Source: Microdochium bolleyi (taxonomy: Eukaryota; Ascomycota; Sordariomycetes; Xylariales; Microdochiaceae). From it: DNA of 64,000 bases. Every line of letters starts with the position of its first letter. The first letter of the stretch is position 1. Under the pieces are notes generated by a model. It did not search any database, was not told the DNA's origin, and saw nothing but the letters and a program-made list of their open reading frames with translations. Positions 1 through 11,282 of this stretch are shown one piece after another. Location of the stretch: contig KQ964252.1 in assembly GCA_001566295.1 (NCBI GenBank), forward strand, positions 558,001 to 622,000, in the 5' to 3' direction. The position numbers and the translations under genes were made by a program.

Positions 1-221
1 TCACTAACAGGTTCTGCTGTCGGTGAAGTAGTCGCCTTGGTCCGCGCACGGCGCTGCGCGTCTCCAAGCAATATAGGAATACGATTTCAGTCCCTTCATA
101 ATCTTAGATTCGGCATCTTTGTGAATAGGACGAACAGCAGGCTCTGGATGAGAGGGAACAAGGAATGTACATAGTAGTACAGGATGAGCAGCAAGCCTCG
201 TCGCCATGGCAGAGGTGTTAG
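1..221. other. no recognisable gene
   Basis: Only short open stretches without family features are present. The segment may contain an upstream exon or intron of the decayed coding region that begins near 222, because an AG acceptor-like dinucleotide lies just before that point. Confidence 0.4.
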
Positions 222-779
222 ACCATACCTGACGGTGGTGGTGTCAAGCGCGCCATCGTCCAACGGGCTCACAGCGTCGCCATCAAGGACGGTCAGTACC
301 AGTATGCCGCACTCATGATCGGGCCTATGGCCTGGGATGTCGAGTGGACACCACTTGGACTGCCTCAGGGCTGTCAGCACCTAAGTATCCACGACCTAGG
401 GTTCCCTATCGTGGTCGCCTGGGGCAAGGCCGAGGCCGAGGTCATTGCAGTCTGTGCTAGCAAGATCTAGCACAAGACGCGGGATAGTACGGGCGCGTAG
501 TTAGCACAGTGGACGACCTTTGGTGCCGGCCTGGAGCAGTTCAACCACCGAACCAGCACTGGCGAGGTCCGTCTCGGGACGCACGGCCTCGTCTCCAACG
601 GTAAGCTATAGCGCACTTTGTTTGCCGCGGCGGAGGACTCCGGCAACACGTATCAGATCACGTGTTACAACCCGGCGTATTTGGACGTGGTCGAGGAGGG
701 AGAGGAGGCAGGGTCGAACATCTTCAGTTGGGCTAACTGGAGAAGCGCGGGTTTCGGCAAAGTCCACTGGGACTGGTGA
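222..779 (+). pseudogene. decayed or unmodelled coding relic, unknown family
   Basis: Three plus-strand stretches read like real protein. The first (222-470) holds KRAIVQRAHSVAIKDGQYQY and then a Trp-rich part. The second (about 510-612) contains FNHRTSTGEVRLGTHG, and the third (about 622-779) contains CYNPAYLDVV and FSWANW. They are separated by stop codons. A GTAAGC donor follows the second block and a CACAG acceptor precedes it, so part of the interruption could be introns. I could not join all three blocks in frame with canonical sites, and no start codon with a signal peptide is evident. Composition is GC-rich like neighbouring genes. I do not recognise the family. It could be a pseudogene, a partial gene or a gene with unusual splicing. 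Confidence 0.3.
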
Positions 780-1782
780 GTTTCAGTACTCGGCGACAAC
801 TTCGCGTGACCGTAGGGACGGACGGCCTGGAATTGAGACACAATGCCTTCAGCATTGCTGAACGGCCTCATCTTTGAGGTACAGGCCACAGACAAGTATT
901 TTGCAATGTGGTTTAGCAGTGCTTCCTACATTGCAGTTTCTTCAAAATGACAACTGACATATCTGATGGCTGCACAGACTCGAGGAGGGCATTCTCCAGT
1001 TGTCAAGACTGGCCCGCCACTTTTTGTCCTCCTGTGTACAAAGCAGTGCCATGAGTCCAAGGATCTCATTGAGCTCGGCACTGAAGGCCAGGAGGCTCGA
1101 CGCAGCTCGGCACCCGCGTCCCGGTGTGCCTGTTTACAGATCTGGCACGCAGAGAGCTACCGAACCTGGCACTAGTATTTCTTGCAACCGCACCGAACGC
1201 CAAGGAGACTCCGGCATCGCAATACCCATGTGAGCCGAAGCCGAAGCCGAAGCCGAGGCGGCTGAGGAAGCCAAGACAGGGTTGCTGCACAATCAAATCT
1301 CTTCCAGGTCTCCGTGAACCCATGGCCGTGTCTGTGTATGGTGGGATTCACGACCCACGGCAGAGTCCGGCTGGCAGCGGCACTGACCTGGAATAATATG
1401 CCGTTCATAACGACACGGGTGAGTCAGAACGGGTTGTAGCTTGCGCCCTTGGCGGCGGGCGGCTGACCCTCCAATTCGGTGGGGAGCACAGCTGCACTTC
1501 ACTTCAGCTGCGTGTGGGGAAGCCGATCATCGCGAGTCTCCAACTTGACTACTCTCTGCGAGCTTGGGAAAAGCATAAGACTGCGTAAAGACAACACTCG
1601 ATAGGTCACCGATGTGTTGTAGACAATACGCAGCGTAGCAATTCATTTCCAAAACGATTCTCTTTCCTCGAGCTGCTGCAAGAACCAAGTTCATTGTCCA
1701 GAACTTCCACAGTTCCCCTTCTTCGCCATCACCAAACCATCCCCTCACTCCGAATCCCGGATTACCAGCAACAGCAACAACC
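780..1782. other. intergenic, promoter side of the PEP-mutase-like gene
   Basis: No gene recognised. A short hexamer tandem (GCCGAA-type, about four copies) lies at 1234-1257. The last 60 bases before the ATG at 1783 are a C/A-rich leader (CAGCAACAGCAACAACC) typical of fungal 5' untranslated regions. Confidence 0.5.
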
Positions 1783-2649
1783 ATGGCAGACCACACCACG
1801 GGACCATATCTGGCCTCCCTGCACACCCCCGGCTCGCCCGTCGTCTTCCCCAATGTCTGGGACAAAGAGTCCCTGCAGACGGTGCTCTCGATCAACGACG
1901 CAAAGGGTCAGGCCCCACTGAAGGCCATCGCGACCGCATCCTACGCCATCGCCACGTCCCTCGGCATCAAGGACGAGGAGCTCACCCACGCCCAGAACCT
2001 GCAGCGGATCGCCGAGCTCGCGCCTCTCGTCAAGGCCGCGAACCTGCCCCTGTCCGTGGACATCCAGGACGGCTACGGCAGCCGTATCGCGGAGACTGTG
2101 AGGTCCGTGGTCAAGGCGGGCGCGGTGGGCGCCAACATCGAGGACGTGGTGCTCGCTGATGATGATGACGATGCCGAGGCCGGGCCACAGCACAAGGCGG
2201 GCGAGTTCTACGGGGTCGAGGAGCAGGCTGATCGAATCCGGGCCGCGATCCAGGCCGCGGAGGAGGCTGGGTGTCCTGGATTCGTGGTGAATGCGCGGTG
2301 CGATGCGTTCTTTGCCCATGGCAAGGGAAACACCGGCTGGAGTGAGGAGGAGCTAGTCCAGAATGCGGTGGCACGGGGCAAGGCGTATCTCGCCGCGGGG
2401 GCGACGACCGTGTTCTTCTGGGGTGGTTCAGGGAGAGGAATGCGCACGGCCGAGGTGGAGGCCGTTGTCAAGGGTCTTGAGGGCAGAGTGGCCGTCAAGT
2501 TGGGCGCAGCGGGCGGGTTGAGTGTGCGGGAGCTGGCGGACATCGGCGTTGCGAGGATCAGTGTCGGGCCGAGTCTGAGTTTCTTGAAGCCTGAGGAGGT
2601 TAAGGATGTCGCAGCGAGGATTCTCTCTGGTGGTGTGCTGGTCGAGTAG
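1783..2649 (+). CDS. PEP mutase / isocitrate lyase superfamily enzyme
   Basis: Single-exon gene of 288 residues, starting at an ATG in a good context after a CAA-rich leader. It has the TIM-barrel layout of the phosphoenolpyruvate mutase/isocitrate lyase superfamily. An N-terminal FPNVWD segment (residues 22-27) is followed by the metal-site stretch DIQDGYG (93-99), then NIED (118-121) and VVNARCDAF (168-176). The length suits the small PEP-mutase-like subgroup rather than isocitrate lyase, which is much longer and carries a KKCGH loop not seen here. Known members act on short 2-oxo or phospho acids through C-C or C-P bond chemistry, but the substrate cannot be read from the sequence. No targeting signal is visible, so it is probably cytosolic. 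It converges with the E2 gene downstream. Function in metabolism is inferred at family level only. Confidence 0.88.
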   Translation: MADHTTGPYLASLHTPGSPVVFPNVWDKESLQTVLSINDAKGQAPLKAIATASYAIATSLGIKDEELTHAQNLQRIAELAPLVKAANLPLSVDIQDGYGSRIAETVRSVVKAGAVGANIEDVVLADDDDDAEAGPQHKAGEFYGVEEQADRIRAAIQAAEEAGCPGFVVNARCDAFFAHGKGNTGWSEEELVQNAVARGKAYLAAGATTVFFWGGSGRGMRTAEVEAVVKGLEGRVAVKLGAAGGLSVRELADIGVARISVGPSLSFLKPEEVKDVAARILSGGVLVE

Positions 2650-2924
2650 AGCTTGGGGACGGATTAGAGGAGGTTTACATTATGGTCAAGGCTGTGGTCA
2701 CATTGACTGTACTGTGTAAAGAAAATTTCGATCCTTCGGTAACTGCTATGAACATACGCTAAGATTTGTGGTATTTGATGTGAAAAGCAAGAAAACACGC
2801 TCTAGTAATGCCAGCGAGCGTCGGTCTCTTCCGTGCCAGCGGCAACTTGACCACGGACAGCTCTATCATGGTCTGTCCTGTTCGTGCCGAGTGCAGCAAT
2901 AAGCGTTTGCGTCCACCCTTGTGT

Positions 2925-4043
2925 TCAGGTCAGATCAATAATTTCTGGCGGAGGTTTCGATGCTGACGTGGCGCTGCCAATACTCTTTCCAGCGCCAGCT
3001 TCTGATTCCACAGCGTGAGAGTCGTACTGCACGACGCTGTTTCCGAGCGTGACCTTGGATTTCTTGCGCACAGTCTCCGCTTCCGTGTCGTTCTGTGGTC
3101 CGACTCCCGCCTCGGTATCTGTGAAACTTCTCTTCGTGGACGAATCACGAGGTCTGTCCAGCTCTGCGGTAGCAATGGCAGCCTCAAGATTAGTAATGAG
3201 GTTCGGGTAGTCCACGGTCGGCTTGGCGCCCGAGGAACCTGAATATGGCGTGGTCAGCTGCTTGAGGAGTTTGTTCTTTGACGCCTGCGCTTTGAGAGCT
3301 GCCCTCATTGCATCTGCGTTGTCCCGAATATGGCGCGTGATGAAAGCCTTGCTATCAGCATCGGGCGCCCGGCTCAGGTAGTCGAACAGCATGCACTTCC
3401 AAGAGGAGTACTCGACGTATTTGTTGAAGTTGGGATTGTCATGCTGGTTCGGCTCATGCTTGTACGGCTTGTCGTCGAGAAGCGAGCGGACTGTGATCAA
3501 GACTGCAGAACGTGATGCAAAAAGGGTTAGTCTCCAACGCCCAGCAAACCCCGCTCCTTCCTCCCGAAAGCAAGGCAGTGAGTGAGGGTGACGACTGACC
3601 CGTATGGCAAGTCATTCCGAACGCCCATGGCTCGCCTGGCCACGTCCCCAGAATACTGAGGCATACTTTGCCCTCCACATACAAGTTGGGGTGTATCCTG
3701 CCGCCGTCGTGCTGGATGAACTTGACCTTTGGCGGAACCTGTTCGATGTCAGCATGGTGTCCGAGGGTGATTGGGTCGCCAAATTGCGGGTGGGTGATCT
3801 CAGAAGGACCGCAATGCTTACCATCGGGTAACGTTCTGGTATCTCGAAGCGCAGAAGAGCGAGCTTGTACTGGTAGGGCGTGTCTGCGGGTCCTATGACA
3901 TAGGCGTCGAAGTGGAGGAGGTCGTCATTGTCCTTGAACTTGACGAAGTAGTCCTCGTTTGGCTTCTCGAGCTCACGCCGCTCCTTGGCCATGCGCCTCG
4001 CCGCGAGCGTCGTCATTGCTGCGGGAGATGAGACGCTGTCCAA
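2925..4043 (-). CDS. UBE2Z-like ubiquitin-conjugating enzyme E2
   Basis: Three exons read on the minus strand: 4043-3822, 3738-3600 and 3502-2925, giving 312 residues. Both introns have GT-AG ends (GTAAGC and GTCAGT donors) and the joins preserve frame. The E2 fold is clear: an N-terminal helix (RRMAKERREL), the FEIPERYPM/VPPKVKF segment across the first junction, then IHPNLYVEGKVCLSILGTW with the catalytic Cys at residue 100. The following VLITVRSLLDDKPYKHEPNQ resembles UBE2Z-type E2s, which extend beyond the roughly 150-residue core. The C-terminal part (about 190-312) is Ser/Thr/Lys-rich and ends in a hydrophobic-acidic PEIIDLT tail that resembles a SUMO-interacting motif. It would transfer ubiquitin or a ubiquitin-like protein from an E1 to targets. 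A second ATG nine codons downstream is also possible. The 5' leader on this strand is pyrimidine-rich. Confidence 0.9.
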
Positions 4044-5410
4044 GGCCGGTGGATGCTGGACTGAGCGTTCGCAGAGGGGCGCCGGCCTGCGGCAGGGGCA
4101 GGGGCAGGAGCAAGAGCGGGAGCAAGATGGAAGCCTGAGGCGGCGCCTAAGTAAGGTATACTGGGATTATATCGATCATGTGAGAAACAGTGTGCCTCGA
4201 CGACGCTGGGGCGCCGCGTCGTGGTTCGGAGTTGAGGGCTCGTCAGGCAGCAAATGTCAGGGTGTGTGAATCATCGCCGAGTGTCGTTGGTTTCGTCGGC
4301 TCGGATGCAGGAGCTCTGACCGTGCCCCACTTTCCACTCAGCTTCGAGAATCGCCCACAGGCACGAAGCCAGACTTGATGAGCAATCTTAGGCAGCACTT
4401 GTTCTGTCCGCTACACACATGTTGTTTTCTTGGAAAGAAAATGTATAAATATCGCTTCAAAGTGAATTAGCTCTGTATGTGAGGCAATGGAGAATAAAGC
4501 AAATACGCGGAATGGGCAAAGTACTTGAGCACTCGGAATTGGTAGCCCCAAGGATGGACGAGAAGGCAGTATAGGAAACACTAGCTCCAGGGCACTAGAC
4601 TATACTACTCGATGATCCGCACACCTGCTATGCCTGGTGGCGTACCAGCTAATGTGATGTTAATCCTCTTCCAGTTTCCGCAACCACCACGTCTTGGTAC
4701 GCGATCGCCAGGCTGAAGTCACCAAGTCGCAGCGAAATCTTCCGCAAAGCCCAGCCATCAAGCAAGAGCAATAGGCGAAGATGCAACGGCCGGGGTGTTG
4801 ATGTTTGAGCCATGTTCAGCAAACAAAAGGGTGGAATTAGTCGGAACCGTCCATGACACCGAATGTGGGGATGGCAGGGCTGACTGCTGATTCGATCCAA
4901 GCACACACCACCAACACGATGACTATTTTCGGACGCATTTCGACATCCAAGCCCATGCCCTCTTCAGCCGCTTCCGATCTATTGCGTCACAAAGTGCTCT
5001 AGCTGCAATGCCGGGTGCCTGCGGTCGTGTGACTGACCAGATGGGTGGTATGGTGCAGAGTGGGCTGATCGTGGTTCGTTGTGTGCATGGTCCCACAACG
5101 GCCAAACCACAGCTCGCGTATTGCCAACTCAGATCGGAAACAATGCTCGGCCAAACTTTGGCTTTTACGCACGTCATTTATATAGGCTTCACTTCCACTT
5201 CTAAGCATTAATACCTGGTTTATTACTCAGACTTCAAAAAAAACAGCCAGCAGCTCCAACAGCACAACCCTGTCTGGACAAACAAGTAACGGCTGCATTG
5301 AGTACGATCGAGAAGCAATCCATTCGGCTTCAGGAGAATAGCTCGTGTGACCAGAAATCGACCTGAAAACATCGCTGCCGCAACAATTCTTATTACGAAG
5401 ATCCGCAACC
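4044..5410. other. divergent intergenic region
   Basis: Shared upstream region of the E2 gene (minus) and the globin gene (plus). Around 4090-4130 the plus strand is purine-rich, giving a CT-rich leader for the E2 gene. TATA-like sequences occur on the plus strand at about 4442 (TATAAATA) and 5177-5186 (TTTATATAGG); the latter is about 225 bases upstream of the globin start. No gene recognised. Confidence 0.5.
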
Positions 5411-6373
5411 ATGGCAGGACACATGCCAATGCGGCACATTAGCCGCGAAGAGCTCTACACCGACATCGAATCACGAGTTCGCTATCTCCACAGCTTCCTC
5501 GACTTTGGCAGTGGTAAGCTTTTTTCGCCTCGGAAAATTACGGAAACCGGGAACACACCTTGCTGATTGAACCCCCCCACATCTACTACAGACGACATCG
5601 AGGCCCTAATCTACGCCTCGAAATACGTCAAGATCCTGATCCCCGCCGTCGTCAACATCGTGTACAAGAAGCTCCTGCAGTACGACATCACCGCGCGCGC
5701 CTTCACCACGCGGTCCACGAGCTTCGAAGGGCCCTTAGACACCACGCCGACCGAGAACAGCCCGCAGATGCTGCACCGGAAGGCCTTCCTCCGGGCGTAC
5801 CTGAACAAGCTGTGCTCGGACCCCAGCAGGCTCGAGTACTGGAAGTACTGCAACAAGGTCGGCCTGATGCACGTCGGCCTGGGCAGGGAGCACCCGCTGC
5901 ATGTCGAGTACATCCACCTCGGCGCCACCATGGCGCTCATCCAGGAGGTCATGACCGAGGCGATCCTGTCGCATCCACGGCTCAGCATGACGCGCAAGAT
6001 TGCGATTGTCAAGGCGCTGGGGAAAGTGATATGGATCCAGAACGACTTCATGGCGAAGTGGCATGTCCGCGATGGTGATGAGTTCCAGCAGAAGGCTGCA
6101 GGGGAAGGTGGCAGGGACCACCCGGCCGTCGAGCCGGAAGGGTATCTGGATGGCAAGAAGGTGCTCGAGGATGATGACAGCGAGGACAGTCCTGCTGCCC
6201 GGAAGTCTGGCTTGCCGAGACCGACGTCGGGATCATCTCCTGGTGGTGTGTGTCCCTTCAGCGGAATGTCTCGGGACATACAAGATCCTGTAGCTTCTGT
6301 TCCAAACGAGGACCGCACCAACCCTGTGGTCAAGGTCGAAGGAGATGTTTCAGCAACCGCGACAAAAGCATGA
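5411..6373 (+). CDS. protoglobin (globin-sensor) domain protein
   Basis: Two exons, 5411-5513 and 5592-6373, give 294 residues; the 78-base intron has a GTAAGC donor and a CTACAG acceptor. Residues 1 to about 195 look like the protoglobin/globin-coupled-sensor fold, an all-helical heme domain. It has a long pre-globin segment (SREELYTDIESRVRYLHSFL), DDIEALIYASKYVKILIPAVV, and the diagnostic stretch WKYCNKVGLMHVG followed by HPLHVEYIHLGA. His128 in KVGLMHVG is the best candidate for the proximal heme ligand. Bacterial relatives are O2 sensors fused to transducer or cyclase domains. Here no output domain follows: residues 195-294 are Gly/Ser/Pro/acidic low complexity. It may act as a stand-alone gas-binding or redox heme protein, or signal by partner binding; this is inference. 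No signal peptide is visible. Confidence 0.85.
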
Positions 6374-7087
6374 ATACAAAATGCGATCTTGCCTTGCAAT
6401 CTTACCTTGAATGGCATTGTAATGGCTCTGGCTCATCAGTGATTAGCACATGCGAATTCTGGAAGGGCAATGGGCGAACGTCGTCGGGCTCTTGCCCGCT
6501 GCGGCAAGTGGAGGCGACGGCTCGTGTTATGCCATGCCCCATTCCATCCAAGGCATCTCCCGTGCCCTTTGCTACGTCCAAAACCCGACATGCCCTGCCA
6601 AGACTCACTTGTCTTTGGTGTATGACGTGTTAGTATGCCGGAAATCATTAGTGGGACCAGGAGGACTTAGCTGGTCTTTTTGCTTGGGCATTTGAATAAT
6701 TTGACTGGGTAGCGGCTTGTCTACATCGGGTTCAGGAGACCTCCCATGGGGTGATATTTAGATCTATCTAGAAAAGGCGTTATTGCTTGTCACTGCCATA
6801 TCGGTATCGCTTTTGCAGCGTCACACATGGTGAATAATCATGCGCGTGGAGTGCTGGGGTCTAGTCACTCTGTTCATATACGTTTCTGATTCTTCTTCAA
6901 GACATAATCGCAGTGTAATCACTCGTCTCGGCACTGAGACCAACAAATGAGAAAGAGATTCGACCATCGATTCCAGTAGCACTAAACAAATGCGTGTTGA
7001 CATGTTGCAGGCGGAGACATCAATGAGACTGTCGGCGTCCATTTGATGGGCGGAGAGTGTCTCGCTATGGGGCTATCTCGTGTCTGC
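6374..7087. other. intergenic between convergent genes
   Basis: Holds the 3' ends of the globin gene (plus) and the Clr5-ankyrin gene (minus). No gene or structured element recognised. Confidence 0.5.
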
Positions 7088-10000
7088 TCATGATAATAAT
7101 ACTCCGATGCCTGCGAATTGTTGAATGAGCTGCAACATATGACCCTCGGCTTGTCCCTGCGCGTGGTGGATAGTTCCATCGTACCCCGAAAGTCCTGGGT
7201 TGCCGCTCTTTGCGCCCTCATTCAACAGAAGCTGCACAACGTCCAATCGCCCATACAGCACTGCAAAGTCCAGTGCCGTCCCAACCATATGACCGCCATT
7301 TCTGTCAGGGGAGCGTCCAACTGGATCACAGCTCGCGTCGTTATCGAGTAGGATGATGGCAAGCTCAAGATCGCCATTTGCTGCGGCATAATGTAGCGCC
7401 GTGGGCGTCTGATCGGTCTGGAAGTTGATGTCTACGCCGCTCTTGAGTAAGCGGTGGACCAGATAATTGCGACGTTGCCTTTCAGAGAGCGTTCTCGGTC
7501 TGAACTTGGATGCCATGCCCAGGAGAGTCCCGCCACGCCGGAGCGGTCTCAAGAGATCTCCGCCTTCTGCTTCAAACTGTCGCACAATACCAAGATGCCA
7601 GATCTTGCAAGCAGATGCTATCGGCTCATCTACAGCTATCGACCATGGACCAATATCTTCGCTCACTCGTACTCCCGTACGCAACAAGACATCTAATGCC
7701 GCTGCAGGTGGTTCGTTCTCGAGAGCGTGCGCAAATATGGTGGTGTCGACCGTTGCTCCATGTGCAATCATGGCTTCCAGCCAGTCCCAGCTTCGCTTCT
7801 CAATGCACCTATGCAAAGTAGATAAACATCTGGGACCAGTCAGATCTGCCTGTGAGAGGAGATCCTGCCAAGCACCCGGCGAGTGACTCGAGGAATGCTC
7901 GACTAAATGTTCTAGGAACACCATCGGGTCTTCGTCTGTTGGCGACCGACGCATGTGCGCTCCCAATTTCAGCAGCCGCTGACTGGCCTCGGAGGCTGTG
8001 AGTCGCGGTGCGGTCAGATGCGGTTCCATGTAGATCTGTGGTATTGGGAGGTGTTTGCGGACTTTGTCTCTCAGCTCCAAGTTGGTGCCGGCCACGGCGG
8101 TAATGGTCTGTTCGTTGTCGATAGTTGCGTCTAAGCTGACCCCGTGGCCGAGTAGCCACTGGACGGTCGCTTCTCCTAGGTTGCTAGCCGCTGTAGCCAG
8201 AGCTCGACCCCCATGCTTATGTATGTCCGCGCCAAGGCTCTTGATGTGGTTCAGGGCGTGAACCTCATCCGTCCGTGACACGGCGGCGGCGATGCTCAGC
8301 TGACCGAAGGTCACTCCGGTGCCTTGAAGCCAGTGAATACAACTCATGATACCGACCCGTGGCCCCAAAGCTTTCAGGTGCCATACAGCATGAATTAACA
8401 AGACAGCTCCACCAAGGATGCTGTTTCCAGAAGGGTCAGCGCGGGGAATGTGTGCCCATGGAAATGTTGCGCCCAAGAACGTCGCTATCCAAAGCTCCGG
8501 ATCGTCGAGCTGGCTTCCGCAACTGAGCAGTTCGAATACCGCTTCCTCGTATGTCCTCTGCGTGACATAGTGTAAGGCGCGGTGAGCTCGCAAACGCACA
8601 AGACTGGTGTACATCGCAGTTCCGGGATGTGCCGGTTGGTCTTCGGTCGGGAAGTGATGCTGACTATTCACATGATCAAGCAGAATTCGCCCGTAATCAA
8701 TGAGCAGCTGATGAAGCAAGTCCCGGTTGTTGAGCTCCCTAAGTGAACAATCAGGGATAATCGCAATAGAGCGTTCTCTGGCCACCTGATGCCCTAGCAC
8801 TGCTTTGAGAATTTGCTTGTCCAGGAGCGTAATTCTCTGAATCGTGTCCCCCCACAGACTCGTCGAATGAGATATCGGGTTGTCCAGGATATCCGCGATG
8901 CACTCTCTTGCCTGGCACAACAACTCCTCGGTGTTGAGACTGACGTTGAGCCATTGAATCAACGAGTTGGTGAGGCCAATGTCAGCTGAGATTACAGCTG
9001 CTTGGATCACAACTTCTACCGAAGCTTGAGTAGGTTGCATGGACAACAAATAGCACCCGAGGCACCTTTGTGCCTTCCTCTGCACCAGCAACTTGATCAT
9101 TGCCGGCGAATTCGACAAAACTGGATGTAGCTTGTGAATCGACATGATCGTAAATGCACGGACATCATCCATGCAAATCGTCACGTATACCAAGCGTCTC
9201 ATTGCGAGCTTGACTGTGGGCTGCTCTGTTGCGGATAGCGCGGCATAAATCGATGCGTGGAGATGAGCGAACAGCTTGGCATGGAGCGTCCAGTCGGAGT
9301 ACGTTGGGTCATCCACGTCGATAAGGAAGTTCGACAGCTCGTAAACGGCTTTGACGAGAAGTTGAAACGTACTTAGGGCCGGAGGTCTGCCAAGTCCGAT
9401 GCCTGGGTCCATCAAGTCGGAAAGCAGGTACCGTACCTTTCCTCCGTGTGTGGTGGGGAGTTGAGTTGATGGTCCTTCTGCAAAGCGGGGAATATGCGAC
9501 ACACCGAGTGATGGTTTGTCCACCTCTTCTATCGTACCACAGGCTATGAGAATACTCTGCAAGCATTCCATACTGCGCAGAGATGGCAGATTTTCGATGC
9601 GACGTGCCGTAACAGGGTTTTGTAAATGGTCTCCCGACCGTTGGTGATTTTGATTCGAGCATGTACCGAGATGTGAACATCCTGATACATCCGGGCCGGA
9701 TGAAATAAGCTTCGTTGTCTGCCCCTTCGCGCTGACACGCACTGGGACTATCTCACGAATATTTGCCACGATGTGTGACCCGTTGGAGCTTGTGCTTGCT
9801 TGTGCAATCAGAGGACAGGAAGACGCCGCTGGTGAGACGGGAGAATGTGTATCGTCTGAGGATCCAGGAGCGACGCCCAGTGGCATCTGTGCTGGAATGA
9901 TGGAAATGCCCTGCGGAAGGGAAAAACCAGCAAGGTCTAGATGTCCTCAAAACAGCGTTAGTCAAGGAACTATCCGCAGCAGGCCGTGCCAATTGCATTT

Positions 10001-10460
10001 CTCGGAAGCGGGTTTCCATTCACCTACTTGGACGCATTTTGTGATAACCGTGCCTGCGTATCTCCTTCCAGGCTTTCGACCATGGTATGTGGTCCTGATT
10101 CCAGACTATATCGGGTAACTCGCCAGAGTCCTGGAGCGTTCGGCAGTGGAGCCAAATTGACAACCAATCGTCCTTCTTCAACTTTTTCCGTAGGCCGAGC
10201 AGGTCTCGAATCCTTGCCTCGTAGATAGACAACCTGCCAGTGAAGAGAGTGTCAGTGCGATGTCGAAATGGACAATATGGGCGGGGGACTGCTCAAGGGA
10301 CTTGTGGAAATCCATGATTGGCGATCAGGGCAGTTCTGACTTTTTTCAGGTTACTTCCATGCCCATTCCGACCGCAGTACAGGTCTTTGATAAGCGCTTT
10401 GTGGTCGCGCCAGGTCTCTGCCGAGTCTGGAAGCCTGGTGGTCGCGTGCAATCTGGCCAT
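7088..10460 (-). CDS. Clr5-domain ankyrin-repeat protein (N-terminal splicing unresolved)
   Basis: The main exon (9891-7088) encodes about 934 residues. A middle exon (about 10233-10028) joins it in frame through GTAGGT...TTCCAG. An upstream ATG exon begins at 10460. The first two parts together resemble a Clr5 domain: WRDHKALIKDLY, then NLKKVRTALIANHGFPQ, then YEARIRDLLGLRKKLKKDDW and PWSKAWKEIRRHG. Clr5 is a short helical domain found at the N-terminus of many fungal proteins. The C-terminal quarter contains ankyrin repeats, for example TPTALHYAAANGDLELAIIL and GTALDFAVLYGRLDVVQLLL, preceded by degenerate helical repeats. The role is unknown; ankyrin arrays usually bind proteins. The frame from 10460 to 10028 is continuous except for one TGA at 10295-10293, and I found no canonical GT-AG pair that removes it while keeping YEARI in frame. 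This could be an unusual splice, a sequence error or gene decay. Confidence 0.72.
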
Positions 10461-11282
10461 GGTGCTGCCGTGTGCAGTGATGGATGAACTGCTATGGCGC
10501 GGGACAAGAGGACGTGTAACGACAGGATGTGTGCCTTAAGTATGTGGATCGTTCGACACCTTCCGCCTAGACCACGACCTTAGAAAGCTGACAGTGCAGG
10601 TCGCGTTTCCTGAGGCTTGGCTTTCATCTGCAGGAGGTCCTCACCTGCCTACTCCAACCGGACCCCTGTCACGGTTGCGTCCACCACCCTTTGTGATACG
10701 TCCAATTTCTGGCCTCATCACACTTTGAAAACCACACGGCACATTATAGCCATGCGCGGTGTCAGGGACCTGCCCAATTCCTGATAAGAATAGCCCCGGT
10801 CCGTGTTGGTCGCCATACCAGCCCCTGTCATGGTGCAACGCAGGGGCGTGGTCAGCCAGGGAAGCGTCCAATTCCAGGAGGAGCCCCCCGGCTCCAGTTT
10901 GTGGCGTCCAACTTCTGACCATTCAGTCATATCGGAGCCATGAATTGTGCTGCACCACTAGGACGAGGGCCAGTCTAGGCATTCGGGACATCGAATTGGC
11001 TCCGACTCGCAATGCAGTTGTCGAAATGCGTGTCGTCAAATCTTATCATCCCTGCATCGGCTCGAATGGCCCGGTCCTGTGCTACAGAGATGGCGTGTAC
11101 AGTCTATGTCCCTGGGGCTGTTCCGGGAAACAGCAGTATCTACGAGCACGGAAGGAAGTGTCAAAAGTTAAATTTAATTACTGGCACCGGAGAAGTGATA
11201 TTTTCATAGGAGAGAGGAAGTGCTATCTAAGCGGACCAAAGAAAACCGTTTTGCAACATGATTCTAACCCAAACACGAGCCT
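10461..11282. other. intergenic, no gene seen
   Basis: Lies upstream of the Clr5-ankyrin gene (minus) and downstream of the DUF3632 gene (minus). Open stretches here show no family features or convincing codon usage. Confidence 0.45.

Noticed and set aside
5611..6417. 268-codon minus-strand frame opposite the globin gene
   Set aside because: Shadow of the globin exon on the other strand; its sequence shows no domain and the plus strand has a clear family match.
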